A stretch of 64,000 nucleotides of DNA from Nocardia tenerifensis NBRC 101015 (GCF_000308715.1 NZ_BAGH01000167.1:1-64000), one strand, 5' to 3'. Shown: positions 8,867-18,207, numbered from the stretch's first letter. Numbers and translations: made by a program. Notes: generated by a model not told the origin, from the letters alone.

Positions 8867-11355
8867 CGTCCACCTCGCAGGTCAAGTCGCAGGATGCCGT
8901 GCTCGGGCGCGGCCGGATCGTTGTCCAGCCGCGGGATCTCCATCGGCCGCAACGGCAGCAGCCCGTCGGCGGGCAGGTCGTCGACGTCGGCGGGCACCGT
9001 GGATTGGCCGTAGCGGCGCAGCCGGGTGACCCTGGCGTTGCCGACCCCCGGTATCGCGGCGGCCACCGCGACCAGGGTGCTCGCGGCGACGGTCGCCCCG
9101 AAGGTGACCGCGTCCGGATGGAACATCCCGAGTGTGCCGTCGGCGAGACGTCGATTGCCCAAGCGGGCGTGCAGGATTCGCGCGATGTCCGCACGCCGGT
9201 ACCCGTCGGCGACACACACCGTCAGGTCGACCTCGAGTCCCACATTGATGGCGGGCCGCACGGCGACGTCGTGCCCGATGCGGCGGTAGTGGTCCAGGCG
9301 GGCGGCGATAGCGGCGAGTAGATCCGGACACGGATCGAACGCGCCGAAAACGTCCACGGCGACACGCATCTCGTACCAGCTGCCGGTCCAGCGCTGTTCG
9401 CCGGCGGCCCGTTGGACCCGAGCGGGGAAGTCGCGCATGGTGAGTTCGGCGTAGTCGGCGGGGGTGATGGCGCGGCGGCGGTCGCGGCGCATGGCGTGCG
9501 GCGCGAACTTCTTGACCTCCGTGACCGATTCCGGCGCGAGGCCGCCCACGGCGGGCAGCGGATTGTGCAGCCGCACCCGAGCACCGCTGACGAGGTTGTC
9601 CGACAACAGATGTCGCACCGCGTCGGGCCCGACGTTCCCCGCCGGCCCAGCACCCACGCGGTACCGGGCGCTGAACTGTTCCCCGGCGGCCGGGGCCCGC
9701 CCGAGGGTGTCGTCGCCGAAGCGCAGGTGCGCGACGGCCTCGTCGTCGGTCTCCACCACCACGTGCCGGTCTCCGGGCCCACTGTCGAGCAGATCCGCAC
9801 GCGGCGCCCAGTCCGCGTCGGTATCGCCGAGCCGGCTGGACAGTCGCAGTTGTGGCAGCGCGGACCGCGGATCGTCGAGCATGATCGCGGCGGCGGGCGC
9901 GTCCGATGCGAACGGCGTCCGATACGACAGCGGGCTGCCGGTGAGCGCGGGCCGAAATGGCCCCGGCCGCAACACCGGTGGGTCCGGACAGCCGTCCCGG
10001 CAGGGTTCGACGCTGGAGCGGACGGGAACCGCGGGGAGATCTTCGCGCGTGGTCCTGCCGTGGTCGGCCAGGATGACATTGCCGTACGCCACGCTGACCG
10101 GATCGAGCACCGCGCACGCGGGCGGCGGCCCGATCGCGGACAGGCACAGCGGGAACGGCAGCGCGTCCGCTGTGCCCCAACGGATCTCGACGACGGTGGT
10201 ATGGGTGAGCGGGTCGGTGTCGCGCCGCACCTCGGTCAGTCGCACGGCATGCCGGTGGCTCAGATCGGCGTCGCCCGGGACACCGGTGGCCGGGCCGAGG
10301 ATCTCCTCGAACACCAGCACATCCCCGGGCGCCAGACCCAGCGCGCTCGCGCCGTTCTCGTCGCAGACATCGACCAGTGTCGCGGCCGTGGTCCCGGTGG
10401 GCAGGCAGCAGTCGCCGTCACCCCAGGTGTAGAAGTGGATGACGGACCGCGCGGCGCGCACGCGCACCGACTCGACCGGCTCGTACCACAGGTACTCGTC
10501 GGGCGAAATCCGCTCCAGTGCAGACGGTTTCATCATAGGTTCGGTGTGCGGCAGCAACGCGGACAGATCGGTGACGAAGGCGATCGGCGGGTCCAAATTC
10601 TTGGTCGACTCCACGACCACCCACACCCGCGCGCTCGCCCCTTCGTGCATGCGGTAATCGACCAGACGCGCATGCCTGCGCACCGAGGTCCGCAGCCGCG
10701 CCGTGGTCAGATACGCCTCGGTGGCGATCGCGTCCTGCCGGTAGCTGAGGTGATCGCCCACGTAGGCAAGCACTTCGAGCAGCATCACGTACATGTCGGC
10801 GGCGCTGCGCTCGCGCCAATCGGGCACCAGTACCGCCATCCGATCCAGCAGCAGATCGGTGAAGCTCTGGTAATCCTTTGCCAGATAACGGATATCGGGT
10901 TGGGGCCAGGCCGGGGGCGGGCACGGGGCGGGCAGGCAGTCCAGATCGCTGGGGCAGTCGACCTTGAAGCTGAATTCCAGTGCGTAGTAACGCGGGTCGA
11001 AGCGATGGTGGCGGGTCGAGGTGGGGTATCCGTACGCGTCGGCCTCGACAATCTCGAGCCGATAGCAGGAGAAGTCCCCGGGCCGGTCCAGCCGCACCGT
11101 GAGGCAATCGTCGCGCTCGGGGTCCTCGTTGGCGCAGACCGAGAATTCGGTGACCCGGATATCGGTGATCCGCCGCCCACCCGTGACGCGCAGATTGCCG
11201 AGCACCAGATCCTCGGGCGCCTTGTCCAGGAAGTACACCGTGAGGCTGCGCTGATCGGGGGACACCTCCAGGTAGTCGAGCCCGTTCAGGCACTCATCGC
11301 GGCGGACGAGTGCGCGGCGACGCTCATCGCGGCATCGCAACATGGCTTCGGTCAT
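8863..11355 (-). CDS. Baseplate J-like wedge protein (first copy)
   Basis: 830 residues. Family features include YLAKDYQSFTDLLLDRMA, MYVMLLEVLAYVGDHLSYRQDA and the C-terminal segment RRAITPADYAELTMRDFPA, all typical of putative baseplate assembly proteins in eCIS loci. In contractile machines the gpJ-type proteins link the gp25/hub core to the peripheral baseplate. It starts with ATG overlapping the gp25 stop by 4 bp and ends overlapping the next gpJ-like start by 4 bp. Having two consecutive gpJ-like genes is the usual eCIS layout (Afp11 and Afp12 type). No membrane segment is present. Confidence 0.88.
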   Translation of the reverse strand: MTEAMLRCRDERRRALVRRDECLNGLDYLEVSPDQRSLTVYFLDKAPEDLVLGNLRVTGGRRITDIRVTEFSVCANEDPERDDCLTVRLDRPGDFSCYRLEIVEADAYGYPTSTRHHRFDPRYYALEFSFKVDCPSDLDCLPAPCPPPAWPQPDIRYLAKDYQSFTDLLLDRMAVLVPDWRERSAADMYVMLLEVLAYVGDHLSYRQDAIATEAYLTTARLRTSVRRHARLVDYRMHEGASARVWVVVESTKNLDPPIAFVTDLSALLPHTEPMMKPSALERISPDEYLWYEPVESVRVRAARSVIHFYTWGDGDCCLPTGTTAATLVDVCDENGASALGLAPGDVLVFEEILGPATGVPGDADLSHRHAVRLTEVRRDTDPLTHTTVVEIRWGTADALPFPLCLSAIGPPPACAVLDPVSVAYGNVILADHGRTTREDLPAVPVRSSVEPCRDGCPDPPVLRPGPFRPALTGSPLSYRTPFASDAPAAAIMLDDPRSALPQLRLSSRLGDTDADWAPRADLLDSGPGDRHVVVETDDEAVAHLRFGDDTLGRAPAAGEQFSARYRVGAGPAGNVGPDAVRHLLSDNLVSGARVRLHNPLPAVGGLAPESVTEVKKFAPHAMRRDRRRAITPADYAELTMRDFPARVQRAAGEQRWTGSWYEMRVAVDVFGAFDPCPDLLAAIAARLDHYRRIGHDVAVRPAINVGLEVDLTVCVADGYRRADIARILHARLGNRRLADGTLGMFHPDAVTFGATVAASTLVAVAAAIPGVGNARVTRLRRYGQSTVPADVDDLPADGLLPLRPMEIPRLDNDPAAPEHGILRLDLRGGR

Positions 11356-11726
11356 GGTGTGCTCCCCAACTCGATATCGTCGACGCGCGTCTCGCCCAGA
11401 GCGCGCAGCAGGTACTCGATGCGCACCGTCAACGTGGCGTCCTCGCTGATCACCTGCAGGGTGCGCACCTCGATCACCTCGCCGAGCCAGCGCGCCAGCG
11501 CGGACTGCAGACTCAGCTCGACGGCGGCGGCGATCTCGGGACTGTTGGGCCCGAAGACGTGGCGTTCGAGGCCGGCGCCGAAACCGGGCCGGTTGACCCG
11601 CTCGCCCGGCAGGGTCAGCAGCAGCTGCTCGATCATCTGGCGCACATGCGCGGGCTGGTCGGCGGTCGCGGTGCGCCCTCGATTGTCGAAACCGTAAGGG
11701 AACGCGATGTTTACGCGGTCGGTCAT
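11352..11726 (-). CDS. Baseplate protein gp25-like (GPW/gp25 family)
   Basis: 124 residues from the ATG at 11726, which overlaps the PAAR stop by ATGA. The sequence shows the gp25/W family pattern: an N-terminal FPYGFD segment, then HVRQMIEQLLLTLPGERV, NRPGFGAGL and a C-terminal beta strand pair (RTLQVISEDATLTVRIEYLL). gp25 proteins sit at the junction of hub, sheath and wedge and help nucleate sheath assembly. Its place between PAAR and gpJ matches the standard eCIS order. Despite the historical lysozyme-like name, no catalytic role is implied. Confidence 0.9.
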   Translation of the reverse strand: MTDRVNIAFPYGFDNRGRTATADQPAHVRQMIEQLLLTLPGERVNRPGFGAGLERHVFGPNSPEIAAAVELSLQSALARWLGEVIEVRTLQVISEDATLTVRIEYLLRALGETRVDDIELGSTP

Positions 11727-12046
11727 AACGCCACCACCCTCGTCTGTGCGGACAGCGGCAGCATCGGCGTGCCCGAGGGCGCGCACACCGAGGTGCCGCC
11801 GAGAACGGCCAACGGCTGCCCGTTGGAGGTCACCCGGGTGGTGCCGGTGATCCACTGCCCGGTCACACACGGCCCGTTGGCCGCGATCGGCGGCGGCAGC
11901 GCGCACCCGGCGATCAGGTACGGCACCGACAGCAGCGCGGTCGGCTGCGCGGACACCGTCACCCGCGGATTCACCGACGCCGGCGCGGCGGTGCCACCGT
12001 GACTGCATTTGACCTGTGCGCCCAGGTGCAGCAGCGGCCCGGGCAT
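11723..12046 (-). CDS. PAAR-like tip protein
   Basis: 107 residues from the ATG at 12046, which shares one base with the spike stop (TGATG). The start MPGPLLHLGAQVKCSHGG and the repeated short glycine/proline turns (PPIAANGPCVTGQW, TSNGQPLAVLGG) match PAAR-like proteins that cap the spike in contractile systems. Four cysteines (in VKCSHGG, AGCALPP, GPCVTGQ and SVCAPSG) could bind a metal ion at the tip, as in other PAAR proteins. The protein is short with no fused toxin domain, so cargo is probably carried elsewhere in the particle. Confidence 0.85.
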   Translation of the reverse strand: MPGPLLHLGAQVKCSHGGTAAPASVNPRVTVSAQPTALLSVPYLIAGCALPPPIAANGPCVTGQWITGTTRVTSNGQPLAVLGGTSVCAPSGTPMLPLSAQTRVVAL

Positions 12047-12588
12047 CAGGTCACCACCAGCGCGGTCTGATTGACCGCCACGGTGGGCCCGACCATGGTG
12101 AGGGTCGCGCCCTTGCCGTTGCTCAGGTAGATGCCGGAGTCGTTGACCACCACCGTCGCACCGCCGGGACTGCGCAGCACGATCCCGCCGGAGACCGGCG
12201 TCGGCGCGGCGTCGCTGAGCAGCACCGTGCTCTGCCCGGTGGTCTGCACCACGATGTTCTGTCCGGGCGGGATCGGGGGCGGCACCAGTGCGAGCGCGGG
12301 CACCTCCGCGGCGCTGCCCCAGAAGCCGCCGACCCAGATCGGATAGTCCGGGTCGCCCTGCTCGAACTCGATCCACACGCCGGCGCCGATCTGCGGAACC
12401 ATGAACGTGCCCTGCTGTTTTCCCGCGATCGGCACGCACGGCATCGCCCAACTCGACGGCACGAGGCCCAGCACGTCGGGCACCTGGGCGAGCAGGCGGC
12501 CGCGCTGCTCGGGATCGATATTGTTGATGACGGTGCCGCGGTACTTGCCGTAGTACCGGGCGCCCGCCGTGTCGTCGGGGCTCGTCAT
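12046..12588 (-). CDS. Spike protein, gp5/baseplate assembly V OB-fold
   Basis: 180 residues. The N-terminal half (YYGKYRGTVINNIDPEQRGR, then a segment ending VPQIGAGVWIEFEQGDPDYP and WVGGFWG) is a typical gp5/VgrG OB-fold domain. The C-terminal half (GQNIVVQTTGQSTVLLSD, GGIVLRSPGGATVVVND, GIYLSNGKGATLTM) is the short beta-prism/helix needle found on such spikes. Hub and spike are separate polypeptides here. The start overlaps the hub stop by ATGA and the end overlaps the PAAR start. The trimer would form the central spike pointing to the PAAR tip. Confidence 0.9.
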   Translation of the reverse strand: MTSPDDTAGARYYGKYRGTVINNIDPEQRGRLLAQVPDVLGLVPSSWAMPCVPIAGKQQGTFMVPQIGAGVWIEFEQGDPDYPIWVGGFWGSAAEVPALALVPPPIPPGQNIVVQTTGQSTVLLSDAAPTPVSGGIVLRSPGGATVVVNDSGIYLSNGKGATLTMVGPTVAVNQTALVVT

Positions 12589-13730
12589 ACCCGTACCTCC
12601 GGAACTGTGGAGACCAAGCCGTTGCGGCTCAGACTGAACGACTGGGTGTAGCTGCCCGCAGAGATCTTGTGCGTGACCTGCGTGACGTAGTGCAGCCCGT
12701 CGAACGCGGGGCCGACCCCGCGCACCCCGACGAGCTTGCGCGCCTGCAACACTCGCCCGTACCGGACGACGTCGAGGGTGCCCTGCCCGGTCACGGCCTC
12801 CGCGTAGGTCGAGGCTTTGGCCATGCCGATCAAAATCGCCTGTACCGGAGCGAGTTTCGACAGATCGTCGGCGACCGGCGCGAAATCGGCGAGGCTGGTC
12901 GGCAGCGGCGGGATCGCGCCCAGGGGCGGATTCAGCGGGGTGATCGGCGGAATCGGCACGGGGATGGTCACTTTGGTGAGCTCGTTGTACAGATACACCG
13001 TGGGGATCTTGTTCTTCGTCGAGTCGAAGCGGAACGACAGCGTCTGAACGTTGGTGTGCGCGTCCATATCCACGTTCAGCGCGGGCTGGGGGACACCCGC
13101 CTTGATGCGCGGCCCCCAGTAGGCGACATTGACGCCGGACTTGGGGCCGGGGTCGATATAGAAGACGTAGCCGACTCGCGCGGCCAGATATCGGATGTAG
13201 GCCAGATCGGTGCCGCGCTGACTCGGGATGCTGCCCGTGGGCAACGGCACGTGCACGTACACGCTCGGGACGATCAACGGAACCACGCCGAACACCGCGT
13301 ATTTCGCGAGCAGCAGCGCGACCCTGGCCTCGGCCGGCATCGCCGGGAACGGCAGCCCGCTGAAATCCTGCTTGTCCATCAGCACGCTGATGTCCTGCCC
13401 CATGATCCGCAACTGCGAATGGGTCTCGTCGGTGCCCGGCGCGATCTGATGATCGGTGATCACGCCGTCGGCCAGCACCGTGGATTCACCGTTCACGGTG
13501 ACCTCGATGATCACCCGCATGAACAGGATCGGGGCCTTCCCCGCGATCAGGAACAGGGTCTGCAAAGGCGACCGGTTGCCGAGGGCGAAGTTCAGCTGGA
13601 AGCCCGTGCCGCGTTCGGAGGTGGTCACCTCGACCGAGGTCAGCGCCTCCATCACGGTTTTGGAGGCCGGGATCGGCACCACCGGCCCGATCATCAACGA
13701 CAACTGCACCCGTTCAAGCACCGGGCCCAC
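12585..13730 (-). CDS. Hub protein (gpD/gp27-like, Afp8-type N-terminal part)
   Basis: 381 residues if the GTG at 13730 is used; a second GTG at 13721 (reading VLERVQLSLMIGP) is an equally good start because many hub proteins begin with that motif. The sequence matches phage late-control D/gp27-like hub proteins: a TTSERGTGFQLNF segment, VLADGVITDHQIAPG, LRIMGQDISVLMDK and GTDLAYIRYLAARVGYVFYI. The hub joins the inner tube to the spike. It overlaps the LysM gene upstream by 17 (or 8) bp and the spike gene by 4 bp. No toxin extension is fused. Confidence 0.85.
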   Translation of the reverse strand: MGPVLERVQLSLMIGPVVPIPASKTVMEALTSVEVTTSERGTGFQLNFALGNRSPLQTLFLIAGKAPILFMRVIIEVTVNGESTVLADGVITDHQIAPGTDETHSQLRIMGQDISVLMDKQDFSGLPFPAMPAEARVALLLAKYAVFGVVPLIVPSVYVHVPLPTGSIPSQRGTDLAYIRYLAARVGYVFYIDPGPKSGVNVAYWGPRIKAGVPQPALNVDMDAHTNVQTLSFRFDSTKNKIPTVYLYNELTKVTIPVPIPPITPLNPPLGAIPPLPTSLADFAPVADDLSKLAPVQAILIGMAKASTYAEAVTGQGTLDVVRYGRVLQARKLVGVRGVGPAFDGLHYVTQVTHKISAGSYTQSFSLSRNGLVSTVPEVRV

Positions 13731-14037
13731 CCCCGAACCCGTCGGGCAAGGTGATCCGCAGCCTGCGGCCTACCCGCTCGGTCAGCTCGTCGGGGCGGAC
13801 GGCCCGGTTGGCGTCGGCGATCTGCCAGAACTGGGTCGGGTCGCCGATCTGGGCGGCCGCGATCCGATCGAGGCGATCGCCCGCGACGACGGTGTGCGTG
13901 CCGATCTGCACGAGACGATCCGGGTCGGGGCAGAAGCGCCGTCGCAGATAGGGATACACCCGGCCGTTCGGCGCGCGATAGGTCGCGACCTCCACCGCGG
14001 CGTAGCGGCTCGACGGGGGAAATGGTGCTGGTGGCAT
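13714..14037 (-). CDS. LysM-domain baseplate protein (gp53-like half)
   Basis: 107 residues. After a short strand-rich N-terminus (YLRRRFCPDPDRLVQI) the segment HTVVAGDRLDRIAAAQIGDP, then FWQIADANRAVRP and RLRITLP, is a LysM fold. In many eCIS (Afp7-type) a CIS_tube N-terminal domain and LysM are fused in one protein; here they are separate neighbouring genes with a 12-bp gap. In these machines LysM is thought to hold hub, tube and wedge together rather than to bind peptidoglycan. No signal peptide is present, consistent with an internal structural role. Confidence 0.85.
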   Translation of the reverse strand: MPPAPFPPSSRYAAVEVATYRAPNGRVYPYLRRRFCPDPDRLVQIGTHTVVAGDRLDRIAAAQIGDPTQFWQIADANRAVRPDELTERVGRRLRITLPDGFGGGPGA

Positions 14038-14049
14038 GGTCGGTCCCTC

Positions 14050-14691
14050 CTATCCGATCGTGGTGATGCCGAGTTGGCTCAACGAGGCCGAACCGGGCGC
14101 GGCGAGCCGTTCGGCGGCGCGCAGGTGGTTCAGGAAGATCGTCGAGCCGGGATGGTCGTAGGGCAGGTCGTTGACGGTGAGCACCCGCATGCTGAGCGAC
14201 ACCTTGGCGCGGATCGGGTTGAGCGCGGTGTCGAAGGCCTCCTCGACGATGTTCAACCCGGTGATCCGCACCGGCACGATCCGGTGCCGGCTCCAGACGA
14301 ACAGCGTCAGCGGCGCTTCGGCGGGGATGATCTCCAACTTGCCCGCGCGGGCGAGGGCGTCGTTGGCGGCCAAGGTCGCCGAAGTCGGGTTCACCAGACC
14401 GGACAGGAACGCCAACTGTGGGTGCAGCCCGTCGCGCACCGCGGCGGGGTTGGTCCCGGCGGCCTCCATGGCGTCGGTCAGGTCGAATTCGGCGTCGACA
14501 CTGTAGGTTTCGGTGGCCGGACCCTTGAGCCGCAACGCCTCCGAACGATCCTGGCCTCCGGCGCCGGTGCCCTGGGGCTGTAGCGAGCGGGTGACCGAGT
14601 CCGGGTTGTATTGCAGCGGAAAGGTGCGCATCGGCCCGCGCGCCGGGACGATGACGATCCCGCCGCTGATCACCCGGGGTGACAGTGTCAT
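14050..14691 (-). CDS. CIS tube-type N-terminal domain protein (Afp7-like, without LysM)
   Basis: 213 residues from the ATG at 14691, overlapping the previous stop by ATGA. The N-terminal part (VPARGPMRTFPLQYNPDSVTRSLQ) and LTLFVWSRHRIVPVRITGLNIVEEAFD are the signature of the contractile injection system tube-type domain present in Afp7 homologues. C-terminal residues (LRVLTVNDL, FLNHLRAAERLA) end just before the LysM gene. With that gene it would reconstitute the usual two-domain baseplate protein that joins tube and hub. Confidence 0.85.
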   Translation of the reverse strand: MTLSPRVISGGIVIVPARGPMRTFPLQYNPDSVTRSLQPQGTGAGGQDRSEALRLKGPATETYSVDAEFDLTDAMEAAGTNPAAVRDGLHPQLAFLSGLVNPTSATLAANDALARAGKLEIIPAEAPLTLFVWSRHRIVPVRITGLNIVEEAFDTALNPIRAKVSLSMRVLTVNDLPYDHPGSTIFLNHLRAAERLAAPGSASLSQLGITTIG

Positions 14692-14951
14692 GGCCGCCCC
14701 CTGCCGGAGTGCCCGATCGCCCGGGTTGTCGCGGTGGCGATTCCGGCCGCGAGTGACCCGACCTTGTTGTCGGGCAGCGTGATCTGTCCGGCGGCGACCT
14801 TCGCCACCGCGACCGGAGCCCACGGCTCGCCCGGCGCGGTCAGCTGCTCGGTAATGGCCGTCTCGACCGCCGACAGCAGTCGCGCGCGGTCCGCCTGTGA
14901 TATCGGAAGCCCCTGTAGCACAAGCCGTTCCACTTCGACTCTGATATTCAT
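14688..14951 (-). CDS. Small conserved eCIS protein of unknown function
   Basis: 87 residues. The ATG at 14951 overlaps the ATPase stop and the stop overlaps the next start, both by ATGA. The start MNIRVEVERLVLQGLPIS and the middle (RARLLSAVETAITEQL) predict a strand followed by helices; an Ala/Gly-rich tail follows. Small proteins of this kind sit directly downstream of the ATPase in other actinobacterial eCIS loci as I recall them. No function is known to me. Tight coupling on both sides argues that it is a real component, possibly a chaperone or ATPase partner. Confidence 0.75.
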   Translation of the reverse strand: MNIRVEVERLVLQGLPISQADRARLLSAVETAITEQLTAPGEPWAPVAVAKVAAGQITLPDNKVGSLAAGIATATTRAIGHSGRGRP

Positions 14952-17029
14952 GCGGACACCCCCTGCTCGACGCGGAAATCGGCCTCGTTGACCGGGCGGT
15001 TCTGTTTGCGCAGCTGGTCGCGGGTGGCCATGAGCACATCGCGCATCCCGACCTCGCCGCCGTGCGCGGCGGCTCGGAACGCCGCACCAAGGGCCGCGTC
15101 GGTGATCGCCGCGCCGGTCAGCGAGACTCGCGCCAGCCGTGCGTAATCCAGCGCGCCGACCGGGGTGTCGGCGGGAAACGCCAGGCGCCACATGCGTTCC
15201 CGATCCTCGGCCGAGGGGAACGGGAAGTTCACCACGAACCGCAGCCGGCGCAGGAACGCCCGGTCCACCGCGTCGCGCATATTCGTCGCCAGGATGGCGA
15301 GCCCGCGATAGGACTCCATGCGCTGCAACAGGTAGTCGATCTCGATATTGGCGTACCGGTCGTGCGCGTCCTTGACCTCGCTGCGCTTGCCGAAGATGGC
15401 GTCGCACTCGTCGAAGAACAGGATGGCCTCGCCCGCCTCGCCCCAGTCGAAGATGGTGCGCACGTGTTTCGGCGTCTCGCCGACGTACTTGTCCACCACG
15501 CCGGCCAGGTCGATCCGGTACAGATCCAGGCCGAGGGCGTTGGCCAGCACCTCGGCGGCCATCGTCTTGCCCGTCCCGGTCTCCCCGGCGAACAGCGCGT
15601 TGATGCCGAGTCCCCGGTTCATCCGCGCGCCGAAACCCCACTGCGAGTACACCGTTGACCGATGGGCGACCTGCTCGGCGATCTGATGCAGCTGGTCCAG
15701 TTCGTGGTCGGGCAGTACGAGGGTGTCCCAGGTCGCGACCGGCCGCACGCGGGTGGCCAGCTTCGCCAGGCGCGGCCGCAGCGATTGCCTGGCGGCGGTC
15801 TGCAGCGCGCGGGTCGCGGCGTCGGGATCGGCCGGGAGATCGGTGTAGCCGACGATGCGGGCGATCTCCGGACCGTCGAGGCGGAACTGCTCGGCCAGCA
15901 CGCCCACGCGCGCCCGCTGCTCGGAACCCAGTGCGCGCGACCACAATCCGTGCTGTTCGCTGCCGGTAGGCCGGGCGACCTCCAGGCTGACGGTCGGCGC
16001 CGACATATCCGGACTCAGATCCGGTGCGCTGGTCAGGACGAGGCCTCCGCTGCGCCGCACGAACATCGCCCACGACTGTCGCGGCGCGGCGTGCTCGTCC
16101 CCGCCGTCGTCCTCGAACAGCAATGCCCGTGGCGCCAGCAGGGTTTCGCGATGCCACAGCCGGGCCAGCGAGTCGATCTCGGTGACCGGCACTGCGGCCA
16201 GCGACGAGATCCGCACCCGATACAGCTCGAGGCGCAGGGCCGTCGCGATCGCCGCGGCCACCCCGGCGCGGTCGGGGGCGTGGGTGCCGACCAGCTGCAC
16301 CACGGGTAGTTCGCCGGTATTCGCCGCACGTTGGATCAGGCGCACCGCCGAATCGGCGACCTCCTGCTGACTCGGCGGCAACGTGTCGCCCGCCGCCATC
16401 GGCTCCAGGCAGATCGCCAGCCGCGCGTCCAGGTGATGTAAACCCTTGATCGCGTGCAGGATTCGCTCGTCTACGCGCAGCGGCGCGCCGGTGGACATCG
16501 GCTCGGCGCCCGCGTCGGCGAGCTGCCAGTAGCGCAGCGGACGCTGCGGCGAGCGTGCGTCCCACGCGGCGTCGTCGAACAGGTCCATGGCGATCGCGAA
16601 ACTCGGCCGGGCGCTGCCGTAGGCCGCCTCCAGGAGCGTGCCGATGCCGGTATCCAACTCCGGTGCCGCACAGAGCAGCAGCACATTGCGTTCGAACTCG
16701 GTCAGCCCGAACACTCGGCGCAGCATCTCCAGTTCCGGGACGCTCTGCTCCGCAGCATCCGCGATGTGCTGTGCGGCCTCGGCGATCTCGGCATCGAGCG
16801 ACGACGGCCGCGTCACCGGCTGCGCGGGCGTGACCGCCGGTGCGGGCTCGGTGTGCCCACGCCACCAGCCGCGTGAACGGGAGACCGGTGCAAGGGTTTC
16901 CGGCATCTCGGCGACGGGGACCGGAGTGACCGGGCCGCGTCGTTGCGCGACCCTGCGCAGCAGCAACCGCAGCCACATCAGCGACAACACCAGATAGCGA
17001 TCGTTCGGGTCGAGCCCGGACTCGTTCAT
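14948..17029 (-). CDS. AAA+ ATPase of the contractile injection system (Afp15/Pvc15-like)
   Basis: 693 residues from the ATG at 17029, chosen because it overlaps the DUF4255 stop by ATGA and follows AGGTGG. The N-terminal half (residues about 60-440) is a divergent, inactive-looking ATPase-like region. The C-terminal half is a classical AAA+ module: Walker A GETGTGKT around Lys488, Walker B ILFFDECDAIFG, sensor LATN and a downstream RRLRF arginine motif. eCIS gene clusters nearly always encode such an ATPase, proposed to act in assembly or cargo loading. It has no membrane segment. Confidence 0.92.
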   Translation of the reverse strand: MNESGLDPNDRYLVLSLMWLRLLLRRVAQRRGPVTPVPVAEMPETLAPVSRSRGWWRGHTEPAPAVTPAQPVTRPSSLDAEIAEAAQHIADAAEQSVPELEMLRRVFGLTEFERNVLLLCAAPELDTGIGTLLEAAYGSARPSFAIAMDLFDDAAWDARSPQRPLRYWQLADAGAEPMSTGAPLRVDERILHAIKGLHHLDARLAICLEPMAAGDTLPPSQQEVADSAVRLIQRAANTGELPVVQLVGTHAPDRAGVAAAIATALRLELYRVRISSLAAVPVTEIDSLARLWHRETLLAPRALLFEDDGGDEHAAPRQSWAMFVRRSGGLVLTSAPDLSPDMSAPTVSLEVARPTGSEQHGLWSRALGSEQRARVGVLAEQFRLDGPEIARIVGYTDLPADPDAATRALQTAARQSLRPRLAKLATRVRPVATWDTLVLPDHELDQLHQIAEQVAHRSTVYSQWGFGARMNRGLGINALFAGETGTGKTMAAEVLANALGLDLYRIDLAGVVDKYVGETPKHVRTIFDWGEAGEAILFFDECDAIFGKRSEVKDAHDRYANIEIDYLLQRMESYRGLAILATNMRDAVDRAFLRRLRFVVNFPFPSAEDRERMWRLAFPADTPVGALDYARLARVSLTGAAITDAALGAAFRAAAHGGEVGMRDVLMATRDQLRKQNRPVNEADFRVEQGVSA

Positions 17030-18207
17030 GACACCACCACCTGTACCGCCGGATCGAACTCCGGCACCGCCGGGCTGCCCGTGTAGCGCACCGGATCGCT
17101 GTCCGCGCCATCGATGCGCAACCGCACCGTGTAGGTGCCCGGACCCACCAGGGGGAAGGTCGCGGTCACCGTGCTGAAATCGCCGGCATCGGGCGCGGTG
17201 ACCACCGTGGCCGGCGCGGCCGACGCGGAGCCGAGCAGCACCGAAACCTCTTGCCCCGCAACAATTCGCGGTTGGCATCGCAGCGTCACCGACACCGTCC
17301 CGGCGGGCACGGCCAGCGGGGAGGTCACCGAGATGGTGGGGCCGAGCCCCATCGGCACGCTGTTGCTGGCCACCCGGGGCACGCCCACCCGCTCCGTCAG
17401 CGCGCGCACCTGATAGAAGCCGCACACCGCGCCCGCGTCGGCGGGCACCCGCACGCGGCGCTCCTGGTCCCCGGCCACCTCGGGCGCGGCCACCAGCGGT
17501 GCGCTCAGGCGCGGATGGCTGAACTCCACCGCGCTCACCGCGGCCAGATTCGAGCCGAGCATGCGCACACTCGCCCCCACCGTCGCGATCATCGCGCGCT
17601 CCGGCGCGAGCACCGCGGTGAGTACCGCGTCGCCGCCCGCGACCGCCGCCGCGCCGCGCCGCAGCACCGGCAGCGGCGAGCGCGGTGTGCGCGCACTGTC
17701 GATGAGCACGACCGACACCTCGTAGGCGGCCGAGACCCGATAGCTGGTGGCGAAGCCGCTCCACAGCTCGAACATGTCGTGGGTGGACAGCGTCAGCGGC
17801 GTGATCCGCACCCGCTCGGGCTGGCGGTCCAGATCGCTGACCGGCTCGCCGTGATTGGCGTCGACGATCTCCTGCCTGCCGAGCAGGGTGTGGTCGTGCA
17901 GGATGCTCATCGCCAGACCGAGCACTCGATGCGCGGAGGCCTCGTCCGCGCCGTAGGCCGTGATGAGGTAGTGCAGCATCAAAGGCAAGGGGGGACTGCC
18001 GGATTCGCCGGGACGCAGCCCCATCGGGTCGCTGTTGCGGAACGCCGCCGACATGGGCGTGTTGTAGAGGAACAGGTTGAGCTGTTCGTCCGAGGCCGCA
18101 CCGTCGCGCGCCTTGTCCAACGGCAGCATCGTCACGTTCGGGGTGGCGGCGACCAGCAGGGTCTGCAGAGTACGGGTCACCGCGGCGATGGCGTGTCCGT
18201 TACTCAT
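17026..18207 (-). CDS. DUF4255 tube/sheath terminator (Pvc16-like) with Ig-like C-terminus
   Basis: 393 residues. The N-terminal about 200 residues (AIAAVTRTLQTLLVAATP, LNLFLYNTPMSAAFRNSD, LPLMLHYLITAYGADE, HRVLGLAMSILHDH) are a clear DUF4255/Pvc16_N domain. In known systems this protein caps the distal end of tube and sheath. The rest (about 205-393) contains two predicted Ig-like beta-sandwich segments (for example VGASVRMLGSNLAAVSAVEF and the C-terminal GPGTYTVRLRIDGAD). The gene is coupled to both neighbours by 4-bp overlaps. Confidence 0.9.
   Translation of the reverse strand: MSNGHAIAAVTRTLQTLLVAATPNVTMLPLDKARDGAASDEQLNLFLYNTPMSAAFRNSDPMGLRPGESGSPPLPLMLHYLITAYGADEASAHRVLGLAMSILHDHTLLGRQEIVDANHGEPVSDLDRQPERVRITPLTLSTHDMFELWSGFATSYRVSAAYEVSVVLIDSARTPRSPLPVLRRGAAAVAGGDAVLTAVLAPERAMIATVGASVRMLGSNLAAVSAVEFSHPRLSAPLVAAPEVAGDQERRVRVPADAGAVCGFYQVRALTERVGVPRVASNSVPMGLGPTISVTSPLAVPAGTVSVTLRCQPRIVAGQEVSVLLGSASAAPATVVTAPDAGDFSTVTATFPLVGPGTYTVRLRIDGADSDPVRYTGSPAVPEFDPAVQVVVS

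Noticed and set aside
9412..11697. Plus-strand open frame of about 760 codons opposite the first gpJ-like gene
   Set aside because: Antisense to a recognisable baseplate gene; composition is Arg/Gly/His-rich with no domain.
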